Source: Hephaestia mangrovi (lineage in GTDB: Bacteria; Pseudomonadota; Alphaproteobacteria; Sphingomonadales; Sphingomonadaceae). From it: a stretch of 64,000 nt of DNA. The notes below the pieces were generated by a model. The model searched no databases. It was not told the origin of the DNA and saw only the letters and a program-made list of their open reading frames with translations. The DNA lies in contig NZ_JAINVU010000002.1 of the NCBI RefSeq assembly GCF_019880555.1, positions 434,001 through 498,000 of the forward strand, given 5' to 3'. Positions 1-11,875 of the stretch are shown here, piece after piece; position 1 is the stretch's first letter; every line of letters begins with the position of its first letter. The position numbers and the translations under genes were made by a program.

Positions 1-1
1 G

Positions 2-2704
2 CTCGGCTGGAAGGAATATGAGATGGAGGTGGTCCGCGACCGCGCGGACAATTGCATCATCATCTGCGCGATCGAGAATATCGATCCGATGGGCGTCCAC
101 ACCGGCGATTCGATCACTGTCGCGCCCGCGCTGACGCTGACCGACAAGGAATATCAGGTGATGCGCAACGCATCGCTAGCCGTGCTGCGCGAAATCGGTG
201 TCGAAACAGGCGGTTCGAACGTGCAGTTCGCGGTCAATCCGAAGGACGGCCGGCTGGTCGTCATCGAGATGAACCCGCGCGTGTCACGCTCCTCGGCGCT
301 GGCGTCGAAGGCCACCGGCTTCCCGATCGCCAAGGTCGCCGCCAAGCTGGCGGTCGGCTATACGCTCGACGAGATCGAGAACGACATCACCGGCGTCACC
401 CCGGCGTCGTTCGAGCCGACGATCGATTACGTCGTCACCAAGATCCCGCGCTTCGCCTTCGAGAAGTTCAAGGGCGCCGAGCCAGTGCTGTCGACCGCGA
501 TGAAGTCGGTCGGTGAGGTGATGGCGATCGGTCGCAACATCCACGAATCGCTGCAAAAGGCGCTGCGCGGGCTGGAGACGGGGCTGTCCGGCTTCAACAC
601 AGTGGATGCGCTGGTCGGCGCACCGCGCGCGCAGATCGAGGCGGCGCTGGCCAAGGCGACGCCCGACCGGCTGCTCGTCGCGGCGCAGGCGCTGCGCGAG
701 GGCTTCACCGTCGCCGAGGTCCACGCCATCGCCAAATACGATCCCTGGTTCCTCGAACGCATCTCCGAGATTGTTCATGCCGAGGAAGAGGTGTGCCGCC
801 ACGGCCTGCCGCGTGATGCCGCGGGCATGCGTCGCCTAAAGGCGATGGGGTTCAGCGACAAACGGCTCGCCTATCTCGCGTTGAAATCAGCCAATCTGGC
901 CGGCAACGAACGCGGCATCGCGCGCGGCTCGGGGCTGATCCACGAGACGGTCAAGGCGATGACCGGCGGCGTCACCGAGGACGAGGTACGTGCGCTGCGC
1001 CACAAGCTCGGCGTGCGCCCGGTGTTCAAGCGCATCGATACCTGCGCGGCCGAGTTCGAGGCCAAGACGCCCTATATGTATTCGACCTACGAGGCGCCCA
1101 GTTTTGGCGAGCCCGAGAACGAGGCGGCGCCCTCCGACCGGAAAAAGATCGTCATCCTCGGCGGCGGCCCGAACCGGATCGGGCAGGGGATCGAGTTCGA
1201 CTATTGCTGCTGCCACGCCTGTTTCGCGCTCGAGGATGCCGGCTTCGAAACGATCATGGTCAATTGCAACCCGGAGACGGTGAGCACCGATTATGACACC
1301 TCCGATCGCCTCTATTTCGAGCCGCTGACCGCCGAGGACGTGCTGGAAATCCTGCATGTCGAGCAGTCGAAGGGGACGCTGGTCGGCGTGATCGTCCAGT
1401 TCGGCGGCCAGACCCCGCTCAACCTCGCGCGTGCGCTGGAGGCGGAAGGGATTCCCATCCTCGGCACTTCGCCAGACGCGATCGACCTCGCCGAGGACCG
1501 CGAGCGCTTTGCAGCCTTGGTCAATAAGCTCGGCCTCAAGCAACCTGCCAACGGCATCGCGCGCAGCCGCGAGGAGGCTATCGCGGTCGCCGAACGCATC
1601 GGCTATCCGGTGCTGATGCGCCCGAGCTACGTGCTCGGCGGCCGCGCGATGGAAATCGTCGACGGCCGCGCCCAGCTCGAGGAATATATCCAGACCGCGG
1701 TGCAAGTCTCTGGTGACGCGCCGGTTCTGATCGACCAATACCTCCGCGATGCGATCGAGGTCGATGTCGATGCGATCGCCGACGGCACCGACGTGGTGGT
1801 CGCCGGCGTGCTACAGCATATCGAGGAAGCCGGCGTCCATTCGGGCGACAGCGCCTGCTCGATCCCGCCCTACAGCCTTTCCGCCGAGATCATCGCCGAG
1901 ATCGAACGCCAAGCCGATGCGCTGGCCCGCGCGCTGAAGGTCAAGGGACTGATGAACATCCAGTTCGCGGTGAAGGATGGCGCGGTCTATCTGATCGAGG
2001 TCAACCCGCGCGCCAGTCGCACCGTGCCGTTCGTCGCCAAGGCGATCGGCGCGCCCATCGCCAAGATCGCCGCGCGCGTCATGGCCGGCGAGAAACTCGC
2101 CAATCTGGGAAGGATAGACCGCAGCATCGATTACGTCGCGGTGAAGGAGGCGGTATTCCCCTGGGGGCGGTTCGCCGGCGTTGATCCGGTATTGTCACCG
2201 GAAATGAAGTCCACTGGCGAAGTTATGGGAATCGATCGCGATTTCTCGATCGCCTTTGCCAAGGCACAACTCGGCGCCGGTGTCGTTCTGCCGCAAGCGG
2301 GGACGCTGTTCGTCAGCGTCAAGGATACTGACAAGCCGCATATCGTGTCGGCGGTGAAGCTGCTGGCGGAGCACGGTTTCACGATCGTCGCGACCGGCGG
2401 CACGGCTGATTATCTCGAACGACAGGGAGTCGCCGTCGAGCGCGTCAACAAGGTCGCGCAGGGCCGGCCGCACATCGTCGACCGGATCAAGGACGGCGGT
2501 GTCGATCTGATCTTCAACACCACCGAGGGGTGGCAGTCGTTGAAGGACTCGCAGCCGATTCGTGCCGTGGCGGTCACGCAGAAGATTCCGTACTTCACCA
2601 CCGCCTCGGCAAGTGTCGAGGCGGCCAAGGCAATCCGCGCGTTAAGCACCGAGAGCCTTGAAGTGCGCCCGTTGCAGTCCTATTATTCGCAATCGCACAA
2701 TTGA
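2..2704 (+). CDS. carB: Carbamoyl-phosphate synthase large subunit (3' part)
   Basis: The window opens inside this gene. The frame is open from base 2 ([13 protein letters not shown]) to the TGA at 2704, about 900 residues, so roughly 200 N-terminal residues lie upstream; the ATG at 23 is internal. CarB makes carbamoyl phosphate from bicarbonate, two ATP and ammonia delivered by CarA, feeding pyrimidine and arginine synthesis in the cytoplasm. Visible are the end of the first ATP-grasp domain ([18 protein letters not shown]), the oligomerisation region, the second ATP-grasp half opening with [17 protein letters not shown] and closing with [18 protein letters not shown], and the C-terminal MGS-like regulatory domain beginning near [12 protein letters not shown]. 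No frame defects seen. Confidence 0.97.
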   Translation, partial: LGWKEYEMEVVRDRADNCIIICAIENIDPMGVHTGDSITVAPALTLTDKEYQVMRNASLAVLREIGVETGGSNVQFAVNPKDGRLVVIEMNPRVSRSSALASKATGFPIAKVAAKLAVGYTLDEIENDITGVTPASFEPTIDYVVTKIPRFAFEKFKGAEPVLSTAMKSVGEVMAIGRNIHESLQKALRGLETGLSGFNTVDALVGAPRAQIEAALAKATPDRLLVAAQALREGFTVAEVHAIAKYDPWFLERISEIVHAEEEVCRHGLPRDAAGMRRLKAMGFSDKRLAYLALKSANLAGNERGIARGSGLIHETVKAMTGGVTEDEVRALRHKLGVRPVFKRIDTCAAEFEAKTPYMYSTYEAPSFGEPENEAAPSDRKKIVILGGGPNRIGQGIEFDYCCCHACFALEDAGFETIMVNCNPETVSTDYDTSDRLYFEPLTAEDVLEILHVEQSKGTLVGVIVQFGGQTPLNLARALEAEGIPILGTSPDAIDLAEDRERFAALVNKLGLKQPANGIARSREEAIAVAERIGYPVLMRPSYVLGGRAMEIVDGRAQLEEYIQTAVQVSGDAPVLIDQYLRDAIEVDVDAIADGTDVVVAGVLQHIEEAGVHSGDSACSIPPYSLSAEIIAEIERQADALARALKVKGLMNIQFAVKDGAVYLIEVNPRASRTVPFVAKAIGAPIAKIAARVMAGEKLANLGRIDRSIDYVAVKEAVFPWGRFAGVDPVLSPEMKSTGEVMGIDRDFSIAFAKAQLGAGVVLPQAGTLFVSVKDTDKPHIVSAVKLLAEHGFTIVATGGTADYLERQGVAVERVNKVAQGRPHIVDRIKDGGVDLIFNTTEGWQSLKDSQPIRAVAVTQKIPYFTTASASVEAAKAIRALSTESLEVRPLQSYYSQSHN

Positions 2705-2782
2705 TCCCCTTATCGAGAGACGAACGTGCGGGCGGACCCGGCTGGGCCGTCTGATGACAGGGACGTTTGCAAAGGACTGAAT

Positions 2783-3259
2783 ATGGCGACGGTCGAAAAG
2801 ATGCCGATGCTGGCCGAGGGCCACGCGAAGCTCACCGCTGACCTCAAGCGCTTGAAGGAAGAGCGTCCGCAGATCGTCGACGCGATCGAGGAAGCGCGAG
2901 CGCACGGCGACCTTTCGGAAAACGCCGAGTATCACGCCGCCAAGGAGCGTCAGGGCCAGATCGAGGCGTCCATCGCCGATATCGAGGACAAGCTGTCGCG
3001 CGCCCAGATCATCGATCCGAAGGAAATGTCGGGCGACAAGGTGGTGTTCGGCGCGACGGTGACGCTGCTCGACGAGGACGACAAGCCGATTAAGTATCAG
3101 ATCGTCGGCCAGACCGAGGCGGACGCGAACAAGGGCCGCATTTCGTACAATTCGCCGCTCGGTCGCGCGCTGATCGGGCGCAAGGTCGATGACGAGGTCG
3201 AGGTGTCGGTGCCCGCAGGCGATCGTTATTATCTCGTCTCGAAGATCGAATTCATCTGA
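2783..3259 (+). CDS. greA: Transcription elongation factor GreA
   Basis: 158 residues, the usual GreA length. GreA enters the secondary channel of stalled RNA polymerase and stimulates cleavage of backtracked RNA. The N-terminal two thirds of an antiparallel coiled coil is visible ([20 protein letters not shown]), with the acidic tip region in [19 protein letters not shown], and the C-terminal FKBP-like domain contains [14 protein letters not shown] and the family signature [13 protein letters not shown]. The ATG at 2783 is preferred over the in-frame start at 2726 because it gives the family N terminus ([17 protein letters not shown]). It follows carB by 78 bases and is closed by a strong intrinsic terminator. 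Confidence 0.97.
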   Translation: MATVEKMPMLAEGHAKLTADLKRLKEERPQIVDAIEEARAHGDLSENAEYHAAKERQGQIEASIADIEDKLSRAQIIDPKEMSGDKVVFGATVTLLDEDDKPIKYQIVGQTEADANKGRISYNSPLGRALIGRKVDDEVEVSVPAGDRYYLVSKIEFI

Positions 3260-3285
3260 TCGATCGCGGCATTTGAGAAACGAAG

Positions 3286-3313
3286 CGGGCTCCCGGTGAC
3301 GGGAGCCCGTTTT
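3286..3313 (+). terminator. Intrinsic terminator of greA
   Basis: A perfect 10-bp stem (CGGGCTCCCG, loop GTGA, CGGGAGCCCG) is followed directly by TTTT. It starts 27 bases after the greA stop. The convergent DUF4170 gene ends 5 bases further on and may use the same stem in reverse, but its 3' side lacks a T run. Confidence 0.9.
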
Positions 3314-3317
3314 CGTA

Positions 3318-3542
3318 TCAGCCCTGCTTCGGCAGCTCCGGCTCGAGCAACCGGTGAAGGTGGACGAGGACGTATTTCATTTCGGCATCGTCCACGGTGC
3401 GCTGTGCGGCGCCCCGCCACGCCTTTTCCGCAGTGGCGTAATCGGGGAAGATGCCGACGATATCGATCGACTTGAGATCGGCGAAGTCGAGCGTCTGGGG
3501 ATCGGTCACGCGTCCGCCGAACACGAGATGGAGCTTGCTCAT
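3318..3542 (-). CDS. DUF4170 family protein
   Basis: 74 residues, starting MSKLHLVFGGRVTDPQ. The sequence matches the pattern I know for DUF4170, a short cytoplasmic alphaproteobacterial family: FADLKSIDIVGIFPDY, AEKAWRGAAQRTVDDAEM and LVHLHRLLEPE. Function is unknown; it has no signal peptide or membrane segment. It is a single gene, convergent with greA and separated by 75 bases from the operon upstream of it. The name is by pattern recognition only. Confidence 0.85.
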   Translation of the reverse strand: MSKLHLVFGGRVTDPQTLDFADLKSIDIVGIFPDYATAEKAWRGAAQRTVDDAEMKYVLVHLHRLLEPELPKQG

Positions 3543-3617
3543 CGCGAGGGACTTTCTGTCAGAGGAGGAGTCGGCGCTCCTCTAGCCCCACGACGACGCA
3601 TTTTGAAACCCCTGAAA

Positions 3618-3998
3618 CTATTTTGTCGGCTTCTTGGCCTTTTCGGCCGCGGCGCTGGCGGCTGCCTGACCGGCCGTGCTTGCCGCGTCGATTACGTCCT
3701 CGAACAGACGGTTGACCTGCGCCTTGGCGGCCTTGCCGCTGATCCCATGCGCTTCGAGTTCGGCAAAGCCGGTATCGCGTGCCGCGGCAGCAGCCGCGAC
3801 GGCGGCAGCGGTCATCCGCTTGCCGACCGGGCCGAGCAACTCGCTTTCGCGCTCGGTACGCGGAATCGCCAGTCCTGCAAGCAATCCGACCGCGGCCCCT
3901 CCGGCGAGCACAGCGAGCGGGTTGCCCTCCAGCAGGTCTCCGGCGCGCTTCAGGCTATCGCCGGCCGTGCGGGTCTTAGAATTATCGGTGCTGGTCAT
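3618..3998 (-). CDS. Small membrane-associated protein, last gene of four-gene operon
   Basis: 126 residues with no confident family. A polar N terminus (MTSTDNSKTRTAGDSLKRAG) precedes one Gly/Ala-rich hydrophobic segment at about residues 26-45 (NPLAVLAGGAAVGLLAGLAI) and a long Ala-rich helix up to a Lys-rich C terminus (AEKAKKPTK). The architecture resembles DUF883/ElaB-type inner-membrane proteins, which is inference. Its ATG overlaps the stop of the preceding gene by 4 bases (ATGA), so it is probably translated by coupling. It is the last gene of a coupled set read away from eno. Confidence 0.75.
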   Translation of the reverse strand: MTSTDNSKTRTAGDSLKRAGDLLEGNPLAVLAGGAAVGLLAGLAIPRTERESELLGPVGKRMTAAAVAAAAAARDTGFAELEAHGISGKAAKAQVNRLFEDVIDAASTAGQAAASAAAEKAKKPTK

Positions 3999-4315
3999 CG
4001 GGACCTCCTTGATCGACGGGATTCGCCCCGTTCGGGTTTCAAACTATCGGCGTCGGCGTCGGTTGCCTTCGCGCGGCGCTTGCCCCACCAGGTTAGCACC
4101 GACAGTAGCGCGACCACCCCGGCCACCGCGACTGGATGGCGTTTCGCTCGCTCGACGCCGCTTTCGCCGGCGTGACGAAGCCCGCCCAGCGCATCCTCGG
4201 CCAGACTGCGCGGGGAAAGGCGTGCTCGTAATTGTTCTACCGTCGCCGTAAGTCGCGCACGAGCCAAGGCCGAGCGCGCTTCGGCGCGAGCGAGGCGTTC
4301 GCCGGAAAGGCTCAT
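3995..4315 (-). CDS. DUF3618-like protein
   Basis: 106 residues. The N terminus is a charged Ala/Arg-rich helix (SLSGERLARAEARSALARAR), followed by TVEQLRARLSPRSLAEDAL, which fits DUF3618 proteins, then one membrane segment at about residues 66-77 (VAVAGVVALLSVLTWW) and a strongly basic tail (GESRRSRRSR). The family usually sits beside phage-holin-like and DUF883-like genes, as here. Both ends overlap neighbours by 4 bases, so translation is coupled. Function is unknown; a role in envelope or membrane homeostasis is inference. Confidence 0.75.
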   Translation of the reverse strand: MSLSGERLARAEARSALARARLTATVEQLRARLSPRSLAEDALGGLRHAGESGVERAKRHPVAVAGVVALLSVLTWWGKRRAKATDADADSLKPERGESRRSRRSR

Positions 4316-4680
4316 ATCAGGTCGTCCTCCTTGCTCAGCGCGTGCTTGATACGCTGGAAGGCGAGCCAGGCGAACAGACCGGAGAAGATCAGCGCAAGCG
4401 CCATCACAATCAAGGCCGCGCCGATGATTCCGACGTGGATGCGCAGATACAACATCAACCCGACAAGCAGCACCAGCACGGCCGATTGCGCGAGCAGGGC
4501 GGAGGTGACCATGAAGAAGAGCGCCATTCGCCCCTTGACGAGGCGGCGGAAGAGGATCGCGCGGACGCGCGCGACCTCTGCCCGGGCGAGGAACTTGGCA
4601 TCCTCGACCAGGTCACCGCACAGGTCGGCGATGCTCTCGCGTGTTTCGGCTGCGTCCTGTTCGGTCGTCGCGTCGGTCAC
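4312..4680 (-). CDS. Phage holin family / DUF1469-type two-helix membrane protein
   Basis: 122 residues. An amphipathic N-terminal helix (SIADLCGDLVEDAKFLARAE) leads to two membrane segments at about residues 49-78 and 82-110 separated by a short loop (YLRIHVGI), and a charged tail (KHALSKEDDLI). This is the layout of the 'phage holin family' proteins (holin-X/DUF1469), which in most genomes are chromosomal and not linked to phages. No lysis genes are nearby, so a phage role is unlikely. It overlaps the next gene by ATGA. Confidence 0.75.
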   Translation of the reverse strand: MTDATTEQDAAETRESIADLCGDLVEDAKFLARAEVARVRAILFRRLVKGRMALFFMVTSALLAQSAVLVLLVGLMLYLRIHVGIIGAALIVMALALIFSGLFAWLAFQRIKHALSKEDDLI

Positions 4681-4703
4681 ATCGCCCCCTCGTTACGAAT
4701 CGC

Positions 4704-5210
4704 TCAGGCGTCGCGGTCACCGTCGAGGCCCGATTTGACGATACGGGCGAGAACAAAGCCGATCGCCGCGGCGGTGCCGACCGCGACCGCCGGGCTCTTG
4801 CGCGCGAAATTGCGCAGATCCTCGAGCAATTCGTCGACGTCCTTGGCCTTGAGCTGATCGGAAAAACCGCCAAGCGCCTTGGCTGCCGAGCGCGCATAAT
4901 CGCCATATTGCGCGCCGAGATTGTCATCGACCGAGCCCGCGGCCTCGCGCATCAGCTTGGAGAATTCGTCGAGTGCGCCGCCCGCCTTGTCCTTGCCTTC
5001 GACCACATAGGCACGTGCCTTGCCGGTCGCCTGTTTCTGCAGCTTGGCCGCGCTATCCTTCAGCGTCAGCGTAGCGGTCGACTTGGCTTTGTCTGCTTCC
5101 TTGCTCACTGACTTGGCAGCGGCGGAAACCTTTGCCTTGGCGCCGGATTTGGTGCGCACGGCCGTGGCCGGCTTGCCATTGCTGGTCGCGTTGATCGTCT
5201 CGTCGGCCAT
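4704..5210 (-). CDS. DUF883/ElaB-like helical protein, first gene of operon
   Basis: 168 residues. A Lys/Ala/Thr-rich, probably disordered N terminus (to about residue 60) is followed by helical segments (AYVVEGKDKAGGALDEFSKL, DNLGAQYGDYARSAAKAL) and a single hydrophobic segment near the C terminus (AVAVGTAAAIGFVLARIVK). ElaB/DUF883 proteins anchor ribosome- or stress-related helices to the inner membrane with such a C-terminal segment; the assignment here is by architecture. It heads the operon, 23 bases before the holin-like gene, and its promoter lies in the 156-base region shared with eno. Confidence 0.7.
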   Translation of the reverse strand: MADETINATSNGKPATAVRTKSGAKAKVSAAAKSVSKEADKAKSTATLTLKDSAAKLQKQATGKARAYVVEGKDKAGGALDEFSKLMREAAGSVDDNLGAQYGDYARSAAKALGGFSDQLKAKDVDELLEDLRNFARKSPAVAVGTAAAIGFVLARIVKSGLDGDRDA

Positions 5211-5354
5211 GATCCTACCTGCCTCTTCCCGTTACACTCAGCCAACGACCTGTGGCGGGCCGGGTTCCCGCTGGCCGCTCGCGAATTGCGATGCCGTGCC
5301 CGAGAGGCTACAGCCCGCCCCGAACGCCGCCGCTGGCGCCTTATCCCTATCTAG

Positions 5355-6647
<1,293 letters not shown>

Positions 6648-6678
6648 CAGCTTGATCCGCGAGTCGCGATGATTCACA

Positions 6679-6709
6679 GAAGGGTGGATGACGACGCCGT
6701 CCACCCTTC
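6679..6709 (+). promoter_or_regulatory. Perfect 10-bp inverted repeat around the ftsB start
   Basis: GAAGGGTGGA (6679-6688) pairs exactly with TCCACCCTTC (6700-6709) across an 11-base loop. No T run follows, so it is a poor intrinsic terminator for eno. The 5' arm holds the AAGGG that would serve as the ribosome binding site for the ATG at 6688, whose A is the last base of the arm. In the folded RNA that site would be hidden. Confidence 0.6.
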
Positions 6710-6999
6710 GTACCATGCTTCGCCGCGCGCTGTGGCCGGCCGCGATGCTGATCGTGCTGTCGTTCTTCGGCGGCTATGCGGTGCTCGGGCCGAACGGGGT
6801 GCTGGCCTATGGCCAGTACAAGCGTGAGCTTGCCGTCAAGCAGGCGCAATTCGCTCGGCTCGACAAGCAGCGCGCGGTGCTCAAGAACCGGGTCGACCTG
6901 CTCGACCCCAAGCATGTCGATCCCGATATGGCGGATGAACTGACGCGCAAGCAGCTGGGCGTCGTTGCGCCCGACGAAGTGATCCTGCCGCTCCACTGA
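6688..6999 (+). CDS. Septum formation initiator, FtsB/DivIC family
   Basis: 103 residues (94 if Met10 at 6715 is used). One membrane segment (LWPAAMLIVLSFFGGYAVLG) is followed by a coiled-coil stretch (YKRELAVKQAQFARLDKQRA) and an acidic C-terminal part containing LLDPKHVDPDMADELTRKQL, the layout of FtsB/DivIC proteins that link FtsQ and FtsL in the divisome at mid-cell. Location directly after eno is the classic ftsB position. The start is uncertain: the ATG at 6688 lies at the base of a hairpin with AAGGG only 4 bases away, and the ATG at 6715 has no clear binding site. The stop overlaps the next ATG by one base. Confidence 0.88.
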   Translation: MTTPSTLRTMLRRALWPAAMLIVLSFFGGYAVLGPNGVLAYGQYKRELAVKQAQFARLDKQRAVLKNRVDLLDPKHVDPDMADELTRKQLGVVAPDEVILPLH

Positions 7000-7670
7000 T
7001 GACTCCGCGTGAATTGATCGCCACCGCGCAGGTGCCCGGCGGCGCCGAGTTGCGTCTGTTTCGTCGGAGCGGCGATTTCATGATCGTGCTCGATCGCAAC
7101 GAGTTGATGTCGACCCGGATGAGCGGCTCGGAAGAGGCGTTGGCGACGATGACCATTGCGCGCCTCAACACCCGCCCGGCGCCGCATCTGCTGATCGGCG
7201 GCTACGGCATGGGCTTCACGTTGCGCGCAGCCTTGGCGCAACTCGACGCCAGCGCGCAAGTGAGTGTCGTCGAGATCGTGCCCGAGATCATCGAGTGGGC
7301 GCGGGGGCCGATGGCCGACCTCGCCGCCGGCTGCCTTGATGATTCGCGGGTGACATTGATCCGCGGCGACGTTGCCGAGGCCATTGCGCGTGGGGCAGGG
7401 CGTTACGACGCGATCCTGCTCGACGTCGACAACGGTCCCGACGGGCTGAGCCGCGACGCCAACGACCGACTCTATTCTTCGCGCGGCCTTGCTACGTCGC
7501 GCGCCGCGCTGCGGCCCGGCGGCGTGCTCGCGATATGGTCGGCCGCGCCGGACAAGGCCTTTGCGCGCCGCCTCGCCGATGCGGGCTTCGCGGTCGAGGA
7601 AGTCGCCGTACGCGTGCGCAGCAATGGCAAGGGCCCGCAACACGTCATCTGGTTCGGCACCAGGCGCTGA
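6999..7670 (+). CDS. Spermidine-synthase-like / SAM-dependent methyltransferase-fold protein
   Basis: 223 residues. The nucleotide-binding loop LLIGGYGMGFTLRAAL, the acidic residue in VSVVEIVPEIIEWARG and the block YDAILLDVDNGPDGLS give the Rossmann fold of the spermidine synthase (SpeE-like) superfamily. The N-terminal beta domain of true SpeE is reduced, so the substrate is unknown; many annotated members are simply 'spermidine synthase-like'. The ATG at 6999 shares its A with the stop codon of the FtsB-like gene, so the two are coupled. Confidence 0.75.
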   Translation: MTPRELIATAQVPGGAELRLFRRSGDFMIVLDRNELMSTRMSGSEEALATMTIARLNTRPAPHLLIGGYGMGFTLRAALAQLDASAQVSVVEIVPEIIEWARGPMADLAAGCLDDSRVTLIRGDVAEAIARGAGRYDAILLDVDNGPDGLSRDANDRLYSSRGLATSRAALRPGGVLAIWSAAPDKAFARRLADAGFAVEEVAVRVRSNGKGPQHVIWFGTRR

Positions 7671-7766
7671 TAGGCCTTTCATGCTGCGTTTAGTAGCGAA
7701 GGGATCGACTCCGCCGCCTTCTCGTTCTTTTCGGTGACGCTGTTGGATGCCTCCCGCGGCGGGACA

Positions 7767-7796
7767 TTGCGCCCGGCGCAAAAGTCGTCCTATAGG
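7767..7796 (+). promoter_or_regulatory. Candidate sigma-70 promoter for pdhAB
   Basis: TTGCGC (7767-7772) and CTATAG (7790-7795) are separated by 17 bases, 48 bases before the pdhA GTG. This is a reasonable match to -35/-10 elements in a GC-rich genome. It lies in a 173-base gene-free region that otherwise shows nothing recognisable. Confidence 0.4.
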
Positions 7797-7843
7797 CGCG
7801 CCAGCATTCGATCCTCCCCCTACGGAAACGAGGTACTTCGCCC

Positions 7844-8890
7844 GTGGCAAAAGCCCCTGCATCCGCACGCAAAGTCGAACCCCCCAAGCCCAACCGTGAA
7901 CGGCCCGACGAGCCAAAGCGTTACGAAGCGTCGAAGGACGAGCTTCTCAAGTTCTATAAGGACATGCTGCTCATCCGCCGCTTCGAGGAAAAGGCGGGCC
8001 AGCTCTACGGCCTCGGCCTGATCGGCGGCTTCTGCCACCTCTATATCGGCCAGGAAGCGGTTGCGGTCGGCGTGCAGTCGGCATTGACCGACAAGGACTC
8101 GGTGATCACCGGCTATCGCGATCACGGCCATATGCTGTTGTGCGGCATCCCGCCGAAGGACGTCATGGCCGAGCTGACCGGGCGCGAGGCCGGCATCTCG
8201 AAGGGCAAGGGCGGCTCGATGCACATGTTCAGCGTCGAGCACAAATTCTACGGCGGCCACGGCATCGTCGGCGCGCAGGTGTCGCTGGGCACCGGGCTCG
8301 GCTTCGCCCACAAATACAATGAGGACGGCGGCGTCGCGCTTGCCTATTTCGGCGACGGCGCGGCCAACCAGGGTCAGGTCTACGAGAGCTTCAACATGGC
8401 CGAGCTGTGGAAGCTGCCGATCATCTACGTGATCGAGAACAACCAATATGCGATGGGCACCAGCGTCAATCGCTCGTCGGCCGAGGATCAGCTCTACCGT
8501 CGCGGCGAATCGTTCCGCATTCCGGGCATCCAGGTCGACGGCATGGACGTGCTCGCCGCGCGCGGCGCCGCTGACGAGGCGGTCGCCTGGGTCCGCGCCG
8601 GCAAGGGCCCGATCATCCTCGAGATGAAGACTTATCGCTATCGCGGCCACTCGATGTCCGACCCGGCCAAATATCGCACCCGCGACGAGGTCCAGTCGAT
8701 GCGCGACACCTCCGATCCGATCGAGCGCGCCAAGAAGGAACTCGAAGGGCTGGGCGTCAAGGAGGACGATCTCAAGAAAGTCGAGCAGGAAATCCGCAAG
8801 CAGGTCAACGAGGCCGCGGACTTCTCCGAACAGACTCCCGAGCCCGATGCGGCCGAACTGTATACAGACGTGCTGGTGGAGACCTATTGA
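7844..8890 (+). CDS. pdhA: Pyruvate dehydrogenase E1 component, alpha subunit
   Basis: 348 residues. With PdhB it forms the thiamine-diphosphate-dependent E1 that decarboxylates pyruvate and passes the acetyl group to lipoyl-E2. A Pro/Lys-rich leader of about 30 residues precedes the core. The thiamine motif runs from [19 protein letters not shown] to [12 protein letters not shown], and the regulatory loop region [19 protein letters not shown] is present. Start is GTG with AGG 10 bases upstream. pdhB follows after one base, so the two form an operon. Confidence 0.97.
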   Translation: MAKAPASARKVEPPKPNRERPDEPKRYEASKDELLKFYKDMLLIRRFEEKAGQLYGLGLIGGFCHLYIGQEAVAVGVQSALTDKDSVITGYRDHGHMLLCGIPPKDVMAELTGREAGISKGKGGSMHMFSVEHKFYGGHGIVGAQVSLGTGLGFAHKYNEDGGVALAYFGDGAANQGQVYESFNMAELWKLPIIYVIENNQYAMGTSVNRSSAEDQLYRRGESFRIPGIQVDGMDVLAARGAADEAVAWVRAGKGPIILEMKTYRYRGHSMSDPAKYRTRDEVQSMRDTSDPIERAKKELEGLGVKEDDLKKVEQEIRKQVNEAADFSEQTPEPDAAELYTDVLVETY

Positions 8891-8891
8891 G

Positions 8892-10301
<1,410 letters not shown>

Positions 10302-10309
10302 TCGGTCGA

Positions 10310-10341
10310 GGCCGGCCGACGGATATCCCGCCAGGCCGGCC
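10310..10341. terminator. GGCCGGCC inverted repeat between pdhB and tadG
   Basis: GGCCGGCC at 10310-10317 and 10334-10341, each self-complementary and able to pair with the other over a 16-base loop, lies in the 45-base gap between convergent genes. It has no T run, so a role as a bidirectional terminator is plausible but unproven. Confidence 0.35.
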
Positions 10342-10346
10342 CTCCA

Positions 10347-11846
10347 TCACTGTGTCAGATGCGCGGTAGCGACAGCCTGACGGAACAGGGCGTTGAGCGC
10401 GTCCGGAATTGAATCGTCGGTCGACACTTTCTGATAAAGGCCCGGAGATGCGCAGGATTGCAACGCAGGCGCTACGTTAGGAAGATAAGGAGCGACGTTA
10501 GTCTGTGACCAGTTGTCGCCGGTCAGTGATTCGGGCAAATACTCAGTATAAAGAATAGCGATCCGGATATTGCGCTTCTTGATAGCCTCGCATTGGTCGA
10601 GGTGCGTCGGCTGTAGCTCACGATGCGTGCGACCCATCCCGCTCAGATTTTCGTCGCTCATACCATCGGTGATGATGAACATCACCTCTTGCGGATCGTC
10701 CTTAGTTTGGCCGGTGCCGGGATTCGGCATGATGCTGTTCATCTGATCGAACGCGGACTTGAAATTGGTCGACTGGTCGTCGATGTTCGACGAAGAGCTG
10801 ATCCAGCCGTTTTGATACCATAGGGTCATCGGCAGATTGGTTGACTTCGTTACGACCGACTGCACATTGCTGTCGCTATCCAAATCGGTAAGCGGCGCGA
10901 CTTGTCCGTAGTTCGATGTTTTCGGACTGTAATAATCGAAGCGATAGACACCCATCCGATACATCACCTTATTATCGTCGGCGATTTCCTTCGCTGTCGG
11001 GACAAGTTGCTGCACCGCCTCTTGCTCGGCATCGATGCGCATTTCGATGTTTGGCTTGCCATTGTACGCAAGATTGTTGTGCGCCAACCAATATGAGTCG
11101 GCGTACATGCCGCTCGATTCTTTGGCGATCTTAACGGATTTTCCCTTGCTGTTGGTCGAATAGATGTAGCCGTTGGAAACATTGTCGACGCTGTAGGCAT
11201 TACCGTTGCTGTCGAGCCAGATATTCTTCTTTTTGTTGTCCTGAATGTAGATATTTTCGCTGTGCGGGTCTGAGAGATGGCAAGCAAAGGCGCAGCCGGT
11301 GATCGTGCGCATACGCGTCAAGCCGTCCGACGTTGAAGGCAGCAACATCGACGGCGATGTGTCTAGCAACAGATAGAAATTGATATATGGCGCCTTGTCC
11401 GCGGTCGCGGTGGAGGTGCCGCCGATGGCAAGCGTCTCTTTGCCCAGAATGCCGCCGAAAGCGTTCTTCGACTGGGCATGCCAGGTGACGACAGCCTCAC
11501 GCCCCGGCGAAGAAGCGTTGTAAATCGGCGTGATCGTCACATCCAGGTCGTCCGAGTTGAAGATGAGGTCGCTGCCTAGGGACGCTGCCTGGGCAACGAA
11601 CATGTTTTCCGCCGTCGTCTTCGCTTCGTCGTCGCTCTTGAGCATCATGGGTTGGGTGACGGCGGCGAGGGCGGCGGCGTCCCCGATCGCGTCGAGTTTG
11701 CTCTGCAGTCGCGCCGCGCGCGAATAGTCGACCCCCATGCCGGTTGCGAACACCATCGGAATCATCGCGAAGGCGAAGATCATCAGCACGTTGCCGCGAC
11801 GGCTGGTGCGGAACTTGGCGAGCAGGGCGGTTACCCGTTCTTTCAT
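10347..11846 (-). CDS. TadG-like pilus protein with von Willebrand A domain
   Basis: 499 residues from the ATG at 11846, which has AAGGG 9 bases upstream; an ATG at 11879 that overlaps the preceding stop (ATGA) would add 11 residues but has no binding site. The N terminus RRGNVLMIFAFAMIPMVFA is the TadE/TadG membrane segment followed by DYSRAARLQSKLDAIGDAAA. A vWA domain carries a MIDAS-type DTSPSM and later MFIITDGMSDENLSG. TadG-type proteins support Flp/Tad pilus assembly at the cell surface. The central part (about 11080-11280) is clearly poorer in G+C than the surroundings. Confidence 0.85.
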   Translation of the reverse strand: MKERVTALLAKFRTSRRGNVLMIFAFAMIPMVFATGMGVDYSRAARLQSKLDAIGDAAALAAVTQPMMLKSDDEAKTTAENMFVAQAASLGSDLIFNSDDLDVTITPIYNASSPGREAVVTWHAQSKNAFGGILGKETLAIGGTSTATADKAPYINFYLLLDTSPSMLLPSTSDGLTRMRTITGCAFACHLSDPHSENIYIQDNKKKNIWLDSNGNAYSVDNVSNGYIYSTNSKGKSVKIAKESSGMYADSYWLAHNNLAYNGKPNIEMRIDAEQEAVQQLVPTAKEIADDNKVMYRMGVYRFDYYSPKTSNYGQVAPLTDLDSDSNVQSVVTKSTNLPMTLWYQNGWISSSSNIDDQSTNFKSAFDQMNSIMPNPGTGQTKDDPQEVMFIITDGMSDENLSGMGRTHRELQPTHLDQCEAIKKRNIRIAILYTEYLPESLTGDNWSQTNVAPYLPNVAPALQSCASPGLYQKVSTDDSIPDALNALFRQAVATAHLTQ

Positions 11847-11875
11847 GGCTGAAAACCCTTGGGGCGTGCGGCTGG

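Noticed and set aside
4312..4680. Holin-like gene as prophage remnant
   Set aside because: No endolysin, capsid, integrase or att-like repeat is near; the family is mostly chromosomal.
5286..5313. TTGCGA and CTACAG before eno as a promoter
   Set aside because: The spacing is 16 bases and the -10 match is poor; a promoter must exist here but this assignment is too weak to list.
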